Of a stretch of 64,000 nt of DNA, positions 51,381 through 60,677 are shown one piece after another (the first letter of the stretch is position 1; each line of letters opens with the position of its first letter). Origin of the DNA: Salinivibrio kushneri (lineage in GTDB: Bacteria > Pseudomonadota > Gammaproteobacteria > Enterobacterales > Vibrionaceae); assembly GCF_027286325.1 (NCBI RefSeq), contig NZ_CP114588.1, forward strand, positions 1,178,001-1,242,000. Reading direction: 5' to 3'. The notes below the pieces were generated by a model. That model made no database searches, was not told the DNA's origin, and was given only the letters and a program-made list of their open reading frames with translations. A program made the position numbers and the translations under genes.

Positions 51381-52502
51381 CTATTGATTCACAACGTTGG
51401 GATCAAGATCTTCGCTTGGCTGAACTCGTTCGTTGTCACTGATCTTGATGTTGCTGCCATTACGGAGCTTGAGGAGGCCGGAGGTAACGATACGGTCACC
51501 GGGTTGAAGGCCGTCTTTAATCACAATCATGTCACCGCGGCGCGCGCCCGTTTGCACAAAGCGCTGTTGGACCGTCAATGCATCGTCTTGCTCTTGGATC
51601 ACGAATACCGCGTTGCCATACGGGTTAAATTGAATCGCGCTTTGTGGTGCCAGCAAGACATTTTGCGTTTCTTCACCTTGATCAAGACTCACGCGTGCGA
51701 ACATGCCTGACCGTAAAATGGTATCTGGGTTGTCAAAGGTAGCTTGAATGTCGACACTGCGACTCGAGGGCGTGACAACCGGCGAAATCGCAGTCACTGT
51801 GCCGGTAAAGACCTCGTCGGGCTGTGCGCTAATCGTGGCAGAAACGGTTTGGCCATTTCTCAGCGTGCTGAGCTGCTGCTCGGGTAAGGTAAAGTTGAGG
51901 TGGATGGGAGTCACTGACGTGAGTGTCGCAACGGCTGTCCCCGGCGCAATGAGTTGGCCAAGACTGACTTCTCGGATGCCAATGATGCCGTCGAAAGGCG
52001 CGGTTAATGCCTTTTGCTCGATGCGCGCTTTTTGGCTGTCGACGGCGGCGATCGCTTGCTTGGCTTCACTTTCTTTGCGCTTTAGCTCAGATTCAGAGAC
52101 ATTTTTGTCTTTAAACAGCCGTTGATAGCGTCTCAACTCAAGTTGAGCAAGCTCTGCGACGGACTCGAGCCGACGAAGCTCTGCTTCATCAACACTGGCA
52201 TCCAAGGTGACCAGTAATTGTCCCTTTTTCACCGATGTCGCATTGTCGAACAAGATATTGTTGACGATGCCGCTTGCCTCGGTGGTTAGCTGGGTGTCAT
52301 TAATGGCCGCAAAGCTACCAATGGTGGTTTGTTGTTCTCGCCAAGGGTGGGTTGAGACTGTGGTGGCCGTCACGGTGACCGTAGGGGCAGGCATGTTGTC
52401 AAAGAATTGGTTCATAAAATGGTTGCCTACCGCTTTGTAAGCAAAAATTCCCCCAAAAAGGAGACCACATGCGACTAACATAATAATCAAACGTTTTATC
52501 AT
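51381..52502 (-). CDS. RND periplasmic adaptor (membrane fusion protein)
   Basis: 373-residue HlyD/AcrA-like adaptor with an N-terminal membrane anchor (residues 1-24), a lipoyl half-motif (TEASGIVNNILFDNATSVKKGQLLVTLD), a helical hairpin (about 105-160) and the second lipoyl half ALTAPFDGIIGIREVSLGQL. It is the first gene of the efflux operon. No regulator gene is directly attached; the nearest LysR gene lies beyond the permease. Confidence 0.93.
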   Translation of the reverse strand: MIKRLIIMLVACGLLFGGIFAYKAVGNHFMNQFFDNMPAPTVTVTATTVSTHPWREQQTTIGSFAAINDTQLTTEASGIVNNILFDNATSVKKGQLLVTLDASVDEAELRRLESVAELAQLELRRYQRLFKDKNVSESELKRKESEAKQAIAAVDSQKARIEQKALTAPFDGIIGIREVSLGQLIAPGTAVATLTSVTPIHLNFTLPEQQLSTLRNGQTVSATISAQPDEVFTGTVTAISPVVTPSSRSVDIQATFDNPDTILRSGMFARVSLDQGEETQNVLLAPQSAIQFNPYGNAVFVIQEQDDALTVQQRFVQTGARRGDMIVIKDGLQPGDRIVTSGLLKLRNGSNIKISDNERVQPSEDLDPNVVNQ

Positions 52503-52707
52503 AAAAATCCCTGAACAGAGTTGCTATCACCACCCTTGGCTAACAAGTACAGACGAAGGCGCAAAAGGTCGATTAAACCAATAACAAATATCGAATTGAC
52601 CAATACAAACCTTATCACTGTTTGGTTCATTAATTGGGAGTAAATTGATGATCTTGTGGTATGACGCAGCTTAACGTTATCTGTCAGATGGAATAAGGAG
52701 AGAGCGG

Positions 52708-53283
52708 ATGCTATTAAATGCAAACAGTACGGTGAGCGAAGCGGCGCTGCGTGCCATGGCACATATGCCAACGCGCAGTTTGCCGGTGCTGGTGGATAAC
52801 AGCTTCAGCCAAAAACTAACTGATGCGGACTTGATGCGCATTGCGGTGCTGCTAGCCCAAAAAAGCGCTGAAGAAGGAGGATGCCCCATCGGCGCGGTGA
52901 TTATTGACAATGAGACCCGCCAAATTGTGGGTAAAGGACACAACACCTTGGTGCAAGAGAATCACCCCTACAACCACGGTGAAACGGCCGCAATACGTGA
53001 TGCCGGGCGAATTGATTTTAGCCAAACAACCTTGTTTACCAGTTTAAGCCCATGCGATGTGTGTGCGACATTGATCACCATGCGCGGTTTCTCTCGCGTG
53101 GTGGTGGGGGATGTCACCAGTGCGAGCGGTAACGAGACGATGCTGCAAGAGAAAGGGGTGACGGTTGATGTGCTGGAAGATCCGCAGGGCATTGCGTTGT
53201 ATCAGCAATTTAGAGCCGAGCACCCCGAACAAGAGTTGGAAGATTGGCAAGGTGTGAGCGCCGTAAACGCTCGACAAGGATGA
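52708..53283 (+). CDS. cytosine/nucleoside deaminase-family protein
   Basis: 191-residue zinc-dependent deaminase. HGETAAIRDAG (zinc His and catalytic Glu) near residues 92-102 and SPCDVCATLI (two zinc Cys) near 115 are intact. The pattern is nearer to fungal-type cytosine deaminases than to tRNA adenosine deaminase, but the substrate is not proven. An N-terminal extension of ~40 residues precedes the deaminase fold. AAGGAGAGAGC gives a strong ribosome site. Confidence 0.8.
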   Translation: MLLNANSTVSEAALRAMAHMPTRSLPVLVDNSFSQKLTDADLMRIAVLLAQKSAEEGGCPIGAVIIDNETRQIVGKGHNTLVQENHPYNHGETAAIRDAGRIDFSQTTLFTSLSPCDVCATLITMRGFSRVVVGDVTSASGNETMLQEKGVTVDVLEDPQGIALYQQFRAEHPEQELEDWQGVSAVNARQG

Positions 53284-53305
53284 AGCGCCGCCCAAAGGCG
53301 GCGCT
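53284..53305. terminator. hairpin between deaminase and betT genes
   Basis: AGCGCCGCC (53284-53292) pairs perfectly with GGCGGCGCT (53297-53305) with a four-base loop, between convergent genes. There is no strong T tract on either side. Confidence 0.55.
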
Positions 53306-53326
53306 AGTGAGTCGACAAAATAAGAT

Positions 53327-55342
53327 TTAGCTATTGATCACGTGCAGAAAGTGCAGATGCTTTTCGTAGTGATCCAGCATATCTTCAATCACTTGCGCTT
53401 GGTTATAGCCCGCAATATTGTATTGTTGTCCACCTTCTCGCAAGAATACCTCTGCGCGATAATGATGTGGCGTATCCAATGTCTCATTATCCGCTAAGGT
53501 TTTCAGGTTAAATGTGTGGCTCGCGTAGGCACGGGCTCGTACTCCGTAAATAAAATCAGGGTCATTACCGTGGTGAACTCGCAGATAGCAGCGATCGTGT
53601 TCGCGGTTGATACTGACATCCAGCGCCTGTTTCTCAAGCTCTTCAGCGACCGCACGCATCGCGGGCTCAATGGTTTTATCCAACATCACCGCAATTTCCT
53701 GCCACTCAGGTGAAGCAACCAAGGTTTGTAGACGATTTTGCCAGTTTTCTGCGTAATGTGGGCTATGGCGTGTCACATTGCCCGGTATCGTCGCCAGATG
53801 CTGAAGGCTATCACGTTTGAGCGCCTCCATTTTTAAGGCTTTAAGCAAACCAAAGCCAACGGCGAGTAAAATGACTGCAAAAGGCAGTGCCGAAGTCAGA
53901 GAGGCCGCTTGCAGTGCAGATAACACATTGCTACCGCCAGCCACGACTAACGCTGAGGCAACTAAACCTTCAGCGAGTGCCCAGAATATACGCAATTTTA
54001 CCGGCGACTCGCCATTGTCCTTGGACGTTAAGGTATCAATCACCAACGAACCCGAATCGGATGAGGTGACAAAAAAGGTGATCACTAATAAGGTTGCAAT
54101 CACGGAGGATACCCCCGCCAACGGGAAGTTATCCAAAAAATGGAATAACGATGTTGAACTGTTGGCAAACACTTGGTCTACCAAGTTTGGCATAGTGTTG
54201 GTAAGAATACCGTGTAGCGCGGTATCGCCAAACACAGTTAGCCAAATAAAGGTGACACCGACAGGGACAAAAATAACACCTAGAATGAATTCGCGAATTG
54301 TCCGACCGCGAGATATCCTTGCGATAAACATCCCTACAAACGGTGACCAAGCGATAAACCACGCCCAGTAAAAGAGTGTCCAACCCCCTAAGAAGCCATC
54401 TGTACTCTCATCACCCGTGTAGGCGTAAGCATTAAATGTCATATCAACCATTGATGACAAATAGGTGCCAATATTTTGCCCCAACGTTTCGAAAATAAAG
54501 AGGGTAGGCCCCACCGCCACGACAAAAAGTAACAAGGCAACCGCTAGCCAGAGGTTTAAATCAGATAGCCGACGGATGCCGCCATCGAGTCCTAGCACGA
54601 CTGAGATGGTGGCGAGTCCTGTCACACAAGCAATCAACACTAATTGCACACTGGTTGTGGTTGGAATATCAAATAAATAGTTTAAGCCCGCGTTTATTTG
54701 CATCACGCCCAAGCCCAAAGAGGTAGCAATACCAAACATGGTGCCAAAAACTGCAAATACGTCGACGGTATAACCAATAGGGCCATGAATACGTTTGCCA
54801 ATTAGAGGATAAAGCGCCGAGCTAATGCGCAGGGGTAAACGATGGCGAAAACTAAAATAGGCGAGGGCAAGAGCGACAATGGCATAAACGCCCCATGCGT
54901 GTAATCCCCAATGGAAAAAGGTCATGCGCATTGCAGCTTTAGCCGCTTCTGCGGTATTACCCTCGCCAACCACTGGCGTCGCATAGTGAAATACTGGCTC
55001 GGCAACCCCATAGAAAATCAACCCGATTCCCATGCCAGCAGAAAAAAGCATCGCAAACCATGAGTGGTAGCTGAACTCGGGCTCACTGTGATCCGGGCCC
55101 AGCTTAAATTGGCCATAGCGGCTCAGTGCAAAAATCAAGGCCAGGCCAAGGTATAGCCCCATCGCGAGTAAGTAAAACCAGCCAAAGGTGTCGATGATCC
55201 AAGCTTGCGCGCTACCAAACAGCGCGCCGGCGGTATCTGGCATGCTAATGGTAAAAATAACAAAAGCCGCGATTAAAGCGGCGGCAGGATAAAATACCGG
55301 CGGGTTAATGCCCGCGCTTATTGATGATTGTTCGTGACGCAT
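53327..55342 (-). CDS. betT: BCCT-family choline/betaine transporter BetT-type
   Basis: 671-residue inner-membrane transporter, close to the length of E. coli BetT (677). Twelve membrane segments precede a C-terminal cytoplasmic domain of about 170 residues that senses osmolarity in this group. The glycine-rich SAGMGIGLIFYGVAEP and the substrate-site region FYWAWFIAWSPFVGMFIARISRGRT are typical. It probably takes up choline or betaine for osmoprotection. No bet genes lie beside it. A short ORF with a strong ribosome site precedes it in the same direction. Confidence 0.88.
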   Translation of the reverse strand: MRHEQSSISAGINPPVFYPAAALIAAFVIFTISMPDTAGALFGSAQAWIIDTFGWFYLLAMGLYLGLALIFALSRYGQFKLGPDHSEPEFSYHSWFAMLFSAGMGIGLIFYGVAEPVFHYATPVVGEGNTAEAAKAAMRMTFFHWGLHAWGVYAIVALALAYFSFRHRLPLRISSALYPLIGKRIHGPIGYTVDVFAVFGTMFGIATSLGLGVMQINAGLNYLFDIPTTTSVQLVLIACVTGLATISVVLGLDGGIRRLSDLNLWLAVALLLFVVAVGPTLFIFETLGQNIGTYLSSMVDMTFNAYAYTGDESTDGFLGGWTLFYWAWFIAWSPFVGMFIARISRGRTIREFILGVIFVPVGVTFIWLTVFGDTALHGILTNTMPNLVDQVFANSSTSLFHFLDNFPLAGVSSVIATLLVITFFVTSSDSGSLVIDTLTSKDNGESPVKLRIFWALAEGLVASALVVAGGSNVLSALQAASLTSALPFAVILLAVGFGLLKALKMEALKRDSLQHLATIPGNVTRHSPHYAENWQNRLQTLVASPEWQEIAVMLDKTIEPAMRAVAEELEKQALDVSINREHDRCYLRVHHGNDPDFIYGVRARAYASHTFNLKTLADNETLDTPHHYRAEVFLREGGQQYNIAGYNQAQVIEDMLDHYEKHLHFLHVINS

Positions 55343-55379
55343 AATGAGTTTATTTGCCTGTGAGTGATAAATTGTCGGG

Positions 55380-55499
55380 TTAACGTGTTCTTTTTTTCGA
55401 GCGACCGTTAATCCAAGCCATTGGTGGCATCGCAGGCATATACAGTGCGGGAAACGAATCTCGAGATGACTGATATTGAGGCGATTTCTTCTGATTCAT
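55380..55499 (-). CDS. 39-residue small protein upstream of betT
   Basis: Complete short ORF starting MNQKKSPQYQSSRDSF and ending WINGRSKKRTR. The start has a near-ideal ribosome site (AAGGAG, 8 bases before ATG), and the stop is 37 bases before the betT ATG, so both are on one transcript. The centre is rich in Met, Pro and Ala (PALYMPAMPPMAW) and the tail is basic. I do not recognise a family. It could be a real small protein or a leader peptide. Confidence 0.5.
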   Translation of the reverse strand: MNQKKSPQYQSSRDSFPALYMPAMPPMAWINGRSKKRTR

Positions 55500-55601
55500 C
55501 GCGTCTCTCCTTATCTCTGTGTTCAGTGAATGTGTTGGTGTACTTTGGCGAAAACGCTACAATCATGAAAACGAATTTTTATAATAAGGTCATCACAAAT
55601 C

Positions 55602-56504
55602 ATGATGCATGAGTCAAGCACCGTGCGAGAGCTCGATCTCGTGGTTCTTAAAACCTTTGTTACCGTGGTAGAAAAGGGCAGCTTTACCCGAGCAGGAGAG
55701 AGCTTATACCTTGCGCAATCTACCGTGAGTGCACATATGAAACGGCTTGAGGCGCTATTTGAAAAACCGCTGCTGCAACGAGGGCAGACTGCTGTACTGC
55801 CTACTCCTGCAGGTGAGCGGTTATTGGCCCATGCCAGACAGCTACTCAGGCAAAATGCGCTCGCTTGGCAAGAGATGACCGACCAACGGCTAGACGGCGT
55901 CGTTCGTTTAGGGATCCCCGATGACTACTTAATCTATCTTCCTGAGGCACTCTCTATGTTTGAGGCTCGTTATCCAGGGGTAGAGCTTGAGGTGAGCTGT
56001 GGTTTGAGTGTCGAACTGGTACAAGAAGTAAAAGCCGGTGCGCTAGATATCGCGATAACGACACGTCAGCCTAACAGCCCGGGTGGTGAAGTATTGCGCG
56101 CCGAGCCGATGACGTGGGTCACGGGTGTGGGGCACGATACGCATCAGCGCCAACCTCTACCTTTGGCGCTGTCTAAGCAAGGGGTGTGTATTTTTCGAGA
56201 GCGTGCACTGGCGGCCTTAACATCAGCCGGTATTACCCATCGCATTGCGTATTCAAGCGCAAGTTTGTCAGGGCTTTCGTCAGCGGTTCGTGCAGGGCTG
56301 GCGATTACGGTGTTGACGCCATCGATGATGGGGGAAGGGCTTAGGGCACTTGGCGAAGAGGAAGGATTACCGAAACTCCCCAATACTGAAATTACGTTGC
56401 ATCAGCGTCACGGTGATTTATCGGGGGCTGCCATTGCACTCATACAACAGTTGCGTGACAGTGTCATTTTCAAACCACATCAAGATGTGCTCGTCAATAA
56501 ATAG
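55602..56504 (+). CDS. LysR-family regulator
   Basis: 300-residue regulator with the HTH in DLVVLKTFVTVVEKGSFTRA and LYLAQSTVSAHMKRLEALF, and an effector domain beginning VRLGIPDDYL. It is divergent from the betT unit with 102 bases between, so control of betT is a reasonable guess. The start is one of two adjacent ATG codons with no strong ribosome site. Confidence 0.88.
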   Translation: MMHESSTVRELDLVVLKTFVTVVEKGSFTRAGESLYLAQSTVSAHMKRLEALFEKPLLQRGQTAVLPTPAGERLLAHARQLLRQNALAWQEMTDQRLDGVVRLGIPDDYLIYLPEALSMFEARYPGVELEVSCGLSVELVQEVKAGALDIAITTRQPNSPGGEVLRAEPMTWVTGVGHDTHQRQPLPLALSKQGVCIFRERALAALTSAGITHRIAYSSASLSGLSSAVRAGLAITVLTPSMMGEGLRALGEEEGLPKLPNTEITLHQRHGDLSGAAIALIQQLRDSVIFKPHQDVLVNK

Positions 56505-56614
56505 AGGGGCGTGTATTGGTTTGATGGTTGAGGGTATGACGTATCGCAAACATGGACGCTTTACTGCGCTGACACAACAAAACATTCGGTTATACTGATT
56601 GCGAAGTAACCAAC

Positions 56615-57442
56615 GTGAAATGCGACTTAATGACCAACTGGGTACGAAGGCTAACGATCGTTTGGCTGACCATGCTTTCTTTTCAAGTTTGGTCGGCAAC
56701 CTCAGATCCGCTCAATGTTTGTGTGGGTGACGGGAGTCCTTGGCCACCTTACACCTATTGGCAGGGAGAAACGAGGCAGCAAAAAGCGGACACCTTAACG
56801 GGTTATGCGACCGATTTAGTGCTTTCCGCACTAGAGAGTAACGACATTACTTATCAACTTGTATTTATGCCTTGGGCGCGCGTGCAGCATGAGCTGGCAA
56901 GAGAGTCTGGCCGTTGTGACCTTACTTGGGATGCGAGTTATAAACCTGAGCGAGCGCAGTACAGTCGACTGACAACGCCCTTGTATTCTATCTCTCTCGG
57001 ATATCTATATATCGGTGATCCAGCGGCTAATGTGCGGCCAAGATTGCCCGTATCGGACTCTGTGTGTGGTGTGAATGGCTACAACTATGCCGGCTTTGGC
57101 GATAACCCTAAGCCGAGGTTTGAAGCCAATACCTTGCAGCAAGCCTTGCGGATGTTGGAAGCGGGACGGTGCCGCTTTCTTGCCAGCGAAATACAGCCTG
57201 TATTGGGTGGCATTCGCTTGGGGCTTTATCAATTTTCACGCGATCTTGCCTATATCTCTCTACCTAATCCTAAAGCATTTCATGCTCAGATCAGCCGTTA
57301 TGCGCCACAAGCGAATGACTTAGTGGCGCAGATTGACGAATATTTGGACAGTGCGGCTCAACGTGGTGAGTTACAAGCGCTCCGTGCAAAGTACTTTCAG
57401 TCAGTTACCTCGCAGCCCCAGCCGCAATCCACGTCGGAGTAA
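56615..57442 (+). CDS. periplasmic substrate-binding protein (PBP3-like)
   Basis: 275-residue exported protein with a signal peptide (cleavage after VWSA near residue 28) and the bacterial extracellular solute-binding fold 3: CVGDGSPWPPYTYW, LTGYATDLVLSAL and CDLTWDASYKPERAQY. Stand-alone proteins like this, without permease genes, are common in Vibrio and may act in sensing or scavenging. GTG 56615 is the first start; ATG 56630 is equally possible. Confidence 0.8.
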   Translation: MKCDLMTNWVRRLTIVWLTMLSFQVWSATSDPLNVCVGDGSPWPPYTYWQGETRQQKADTLTGYATDLVLSALESNDITYQLVFMPWARVQHELARESGRCDLTWDASYKPERAQYSRLTTPLYSISLGYLYIGDPAANVRPRLPVSDSVCGVNGYNYAGFGDNPKPRFEANTLQQALRMLEAGRCRFLASEIQPVLGGIRLGLYQFSRDLAYISLPNPKAFHAQISRYAPQANDLVAQIDEYLDSAAQRGELQALRAKYFQSVTSQPQPQSTSE

Positions 57443-57446
57443 TGCG

Positions 57447-57590
57447 TTATCGCGTGCTACGCACAGAGGGTAGAGGGTGCTTGGTCCAGCGTGTGGGCAG
57501 TTTGGTCGTCGCTAAATGACTGTGTAGCTTTTTAGCATGTCGATGATAGGTCACTTGACGACCCGAGTGAAAACTCACCTTGAGTACCAT
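57447..57590 (-). CDS. 47-residue basic small protein
   Basis: Complete short ORF beginning MVLKVSFHSGRQVTYHRHAK and ending PLPSVRSTR. AAGGAG lies 7 bases before its ATG, an ideal ribosome site in an otherwise empty 335-base gap. It is very basic (many Lys, Arg and His) with no membrane segment. I recognise no family. It is convergent with the binding-protein gene, 4 bases from its stop. The remaining 57591-57777 holds no other gene I can support. Confidence 0.45.
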   Translation of the reverse strand: MVLKVSFHSGRQVTYHRHAKKLHSHLATTKLPTRWTKHPLPSVRSTR

Positions 57591-57777
57591 GTTTCTCTCC
57601 TTGTGATTAACGTTGCGATAAAGTTACATTTTTATTCTAAATAAGTGTATTTAATTATTCTTAAGTCACATAAGAAAGCCTAATAGTGAATCCGGTCTCT
57701 CTGGGCGTACTATAAATCTAACGGGTCTGTGCCTATAAGGCTCGGATGGAGACGAACTAGCTAAAATAGGGAAGATC

Positions 57778-58290
57778 ATGACAGGGACGCCACCACTTTC
57801 AGGTCAACAGGCTGCGCTGCTTCAAAGCCTCAAAGCGCACGGTATTTCAGTAAATATATACCGCCATCAGCCTGTCTATACGTGTGAACAAGCAGACGCG
57901 CTCGGTTTGCATACTGATGCAAACCCGACTAAGAACTTGCTGTTGAAAGACAGAAAAGGGAAACAGTTTTTCTTGGTGGTATTACCGGGCAAAGCCACCG
58001 TTAATTTAGCCGGATTGAGTAAAGCCTTGGGCACGTCTCGCTTATCGTTTGCCTCGTCGCAGCAACTCGAAACCTATTTGCAGGCGCAATCAGGTGCCGT
58101 ATCGGTATTTGATGTGATGAACGATCCCGAGCATCGCGTTAGTTTGGTGATCGCGAATGCGATATGGCACGTCCAAGCGGTGGAATGCCAGCCTTTTTGT
58201 CATGATCAAACTTGGGTCATAGCCACGCAAGATCTCGCTCTCTGGCTACAAGGTATAGGCCGAAGATATCAAACGGTCGATCATCAGTAA
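57778..58290 (+). CDS. YbaK/ProX-type aminoacyl-tRNA editing protein
   Basis: 170-residue stand-alone editing domain of the YbaK/PrdX group. The family lines are visible: YRHQPVYTCEQADALGLH, TKNLLLKDRKGKQFFLVVLPG (conserved Lys-Asn), RLSFASSQQLETYL and SVFDVMNDPEHRVSLVI. Members hydrolyse mischarged tRNA, ProX acting on Ala-tRNA(Pro). Sequence alone suggests ProXp-ala-like activity. Confidence 0.85.
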   Translation: MTGTPPLSGQQAALLQSLKAHGISVNIYRHQPVYTCEQADALGLHTDANPTKNLLLKDRKGKQFFLVVLPGKATVNLAGLSKALGTSRLSFASSQQLETYLQAQSGAVSVFDVMNDPEHRVSLVIANAIWHVQAVECQPFCHDQTWVIATQDLALWLQGIGRRYQTVDHQ

Positions 58291-58443
58291 GTTGATGAAA
58301 CCTCACAGCTTTGTAACATAATTTATACAATGCTGACGAAAAAAAGCGCAAACAGTTGCGTATGGGTGAAAACAAATAGAAATGAGACTGGTTATTGTTT
58401 ATGTTCCAATGCGTTCAAATAATCGTTAGCTACAGGAAGTCTC

Positions 58444-60531
58444 ATGTTGAAGAAACACCCCCTTGCCGTTTTTGTGGCTGTCGCGCTGTCACCCCTTAAC
58501 AGTACAGCCGCAACCAACCCGACAGAACCCGTTGATGAAGTCTATGTGGTTGAAGGCCATCAGGCACGTTTTAAGGCTAATAGCAATGAAACGGCGATGC
58601 GAATGGATGTCAGCCAACTAGAAACAGCGGGCCAAGTGGCTGTGATGGATCAAACGCTGATTCAAGAGCAAAACGCGACAACATTAGGAGATGTGTTGGT
58701 AAATGACGCCAGCATTGGTGTAGGGGGTACGGACCGCAATCGTGAGATTTTCATGCTCCGTGGTTTTGAACTTGATACCGGAACAGGCTACCTGCGTAAT
58801 GGCCAGCAGCAATGGTCTTATTATCGACATCCTGTTGAGCTGATGGAACGCGTTGAGGTGTTAAAAGGGCCAGCAGGTTTGCTCTATGGCAAGTCCGCAC
58901 CGGGCGGTCTGGTGAATATGGTCACCAAACGACCAACAGCTGCGTTCCAAGCGTCAATCAGCCAGAAAGTCGGTACTAACGATTATCAACACACCGTCGC
59001 TGATGCGTCGGGCTCTCTCAACGAGAGCGGCACCTTACGTGGCCGGATGGTGCTATCGAAACAAAGCGAGGGATCATCACGTCGCTATTTAGATGGCAGT
59101 GAACCTGAGCTCGACCGCCAAATTGCAGGCTTGATGCTAGATTACGACATCACGCCCGATACCCAGCTTTCTCTTCATTATGATCGCGTGATTGATGACA
59201 GTAATAGCGATAACGGCGCCAACATCATCAATGGTAAACCGCAACTGGGTAGCCAATTTATCTGGGAAGCGCCTTGGTCGTTCATGGACATTGATGTCGA
59301 GAACTACGGAGTCGATATTGTCAGCCAATTAACGCCGGATTGGAAAGTCAAATCAGGCTACAATCGCCAAGACTACAAACGTCATTACCATGAAGGATTC
59401 GGACAGCGCGAAACGTACGACGCGAATACCCAATCGTTCAAATACTTTGCCATGGACCGTCACGACAATTGGGTACTGGATACGGCTTATATTGATGTCA
59501 CCGGTGCATTTCAGTTCGGGAATATCGATCACCACGTGCTGATTGGCGCCAATGCGCTGCGTAATGACTATGTCGGTCAGCGTGTAATGAAGAAAAACCA
59601 AACCGCCGTGATTGGTGGTGCGTATCCGGAGCCGGATATTCATTATGGCACAGCAACTGCGCGTGATCCTGAGCCTACTGATTCCATTGGCTTTTATGCG
59701 CAAGACTTAATGACATTGAATCCACAATGGCAGCTGCTTGCAGGGCTTCGCTACGATCGCGAGGATAACGAGACGGATACGTATTATAACGTGTTGCCTA
59801 AAGCCGCGGTAATGTATCATCCGTCACCGGAAAAAACGCTGTACGTGACTTATTCTGAGAGCTTTGAGCCGAAAAATCCGGTTGATAGTGATACCGATAT
59901 TAATGACGGCATGGCGCTAAAGCCGGTGAAAGGTAAGCTTTACGAGTTTGGCTATAAACAATCGTTATTGAACGACCAAGCGTTATTCAGTGCCGCCTTG
60001 TTCCAAATTGAACAGGAAAATAAAGTGGTCAAAGAGGCAATCACCGGACAAGGCAGTCTCACTTCACGCACCACACAATTAGGTAAACAAACGCATAAAG
60101 GGGTTGAGGTCAGCCTTGCCGGTCAAGTGACGGATAGTTGGTCAGTGCATAGCTCAGCGACGTATTTAGATGCACGCACCGAAGACCCGTTCAATCCTGC
60201 GAACGATGGCAAACAGCCTGCCGATACGCCAGAGTGGGGCGCCAGCATTTGGTCTCGCTATGATGTCGATAACCAAACCTATGTGAACGTAGGTGCGCGT
60301 TATGTCGGTGATCGTTATGGCGATATGAAAAATACCTATCATAAGCCAGGTTACACCACCGTGAATGCAGGTGTGGGCCATACCATCAAAGCCGGTGAAC
60401 AAACGGACTTGAAACTGAGTGTGAATGTTGAAAACCTCTTCAACGAAAGCTATCTCGCTGGTGGTGTACAAAATAAAACCACGTTGGGCGAAGAGCGCAA
60501 AGTCGTTCTCGGAGCGTCATTACACTTCTAA
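58444..60531 (+). CDS. TonB-dependent siderophore receptor
   Basis: 695-residue outer-membrane receptor. Signal peptide ~22 residues; plug domain from about 55 to 180 (NREIFMLRGFELDTGTGYLRNG, VEVLKGPAGLLYGKSAPGGLVNMVTKRP); 22-stranded barrel ending in GEERKVVLGASLHF with a terminal Phe. The RGF and PGGL(V)NM(V)TKRP motifs place it with ferrichrome/hydroxamate-type siderophore receptors; the ligand is not determined. No convincing Fur box was found in 58291-58443. A strong terminator follows. Confidence 0.9.
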   Translation: MLKKHPLAVFVAVALSPLNSTAATNPTEPVDEVYVVEGHQARFKANSNETAMRMDVSQLETAGQVAVMDQTLIQEQNATTLGDVLVNDASIGVGGTDRNREIFMLRGFELDTGTGYLRNGQQQWSYYRHPVELMERVEVLKGPAGLLYGKSAPGGLVNMVTKRPTAAFQASISQKVGTNDYQHTVADASGSLNESGTLRGRMVLSKQSEGSSRRYLDGSEPELDRQIAGLMLDYDITPDTQLSLHYDRVIDDSNSDNGANIINGKPQLGSQFIWEAPWSFMDIDVENYGVDIVSQLTPDWKVKSGYNRQDYKRHYHEGFGQRETYDANTQSFKYFAMDRHDNWVLDTAYIDVTGAFQFGNIDHHVLIGANALRNDYVGQRVMKKNQTAVIGGAYPEPDIHYGTATARDPEPTDSIGFYAQDLMTLNPQWQLLAGLRYDREDNETDTYYNVLPKAAVMYHPSPEKTLYVTYSESFEPKNPVDSDTDINDGMALKPVKGKLYEFGYKQSLLNDQALFSAALFQIEQENKVVKEAITGQGSLTSRTTQLGKQTHKGVEVSLAGQVTDSWSVHSSATYLDARTEDPFNPANDGKQPADTPEWGASIWSRYDVDNQTYVNVGARYVGDRYGDMKNTYHKPGYTTVNAGVGHTIKAGEQTDLKLSVNVENLFNESYLAGGVQNKTTLGEERKVVLGASLHF

Positions 60532-60554
60532 CTTCACGCATCATTTATTACCGA

Positions 60555-60579
60555 GGCTCAGCATTGCTGGGCCTTTTTT
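60555..60579 (+). terminator. terminator after the TonB receptor gene
   Basis: GGCTCAGC (60555-60562) pairs with GCTGGGCC (60566-60573), one G-U pair, loop ATT, followed by six T. Confidence 0.88.
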
Positions 60580-60677
60580 GCGTTATCGCCGCCATATCGA
60601 CTTAAGTTGAATAGCGCAAGCTTGATGACATGCTAGGTTGATCTAGTTATCTAGACAAAGTCAGCAAGGAGCGCGTT

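Noticed and set aside
53817..54371. 184-codon frame antisense to betT
   Set aside because: It lies wholly within a well-supported transporter gene and has the composition of a reversed membrane protein.
58380..58443. Fur box before the TonB receptor gene
   Set aside because: AAATGAGACTGGTTATTG is only a weak match to the Fur consensus. Iron control is plausible from the gene type but not supported by the site.
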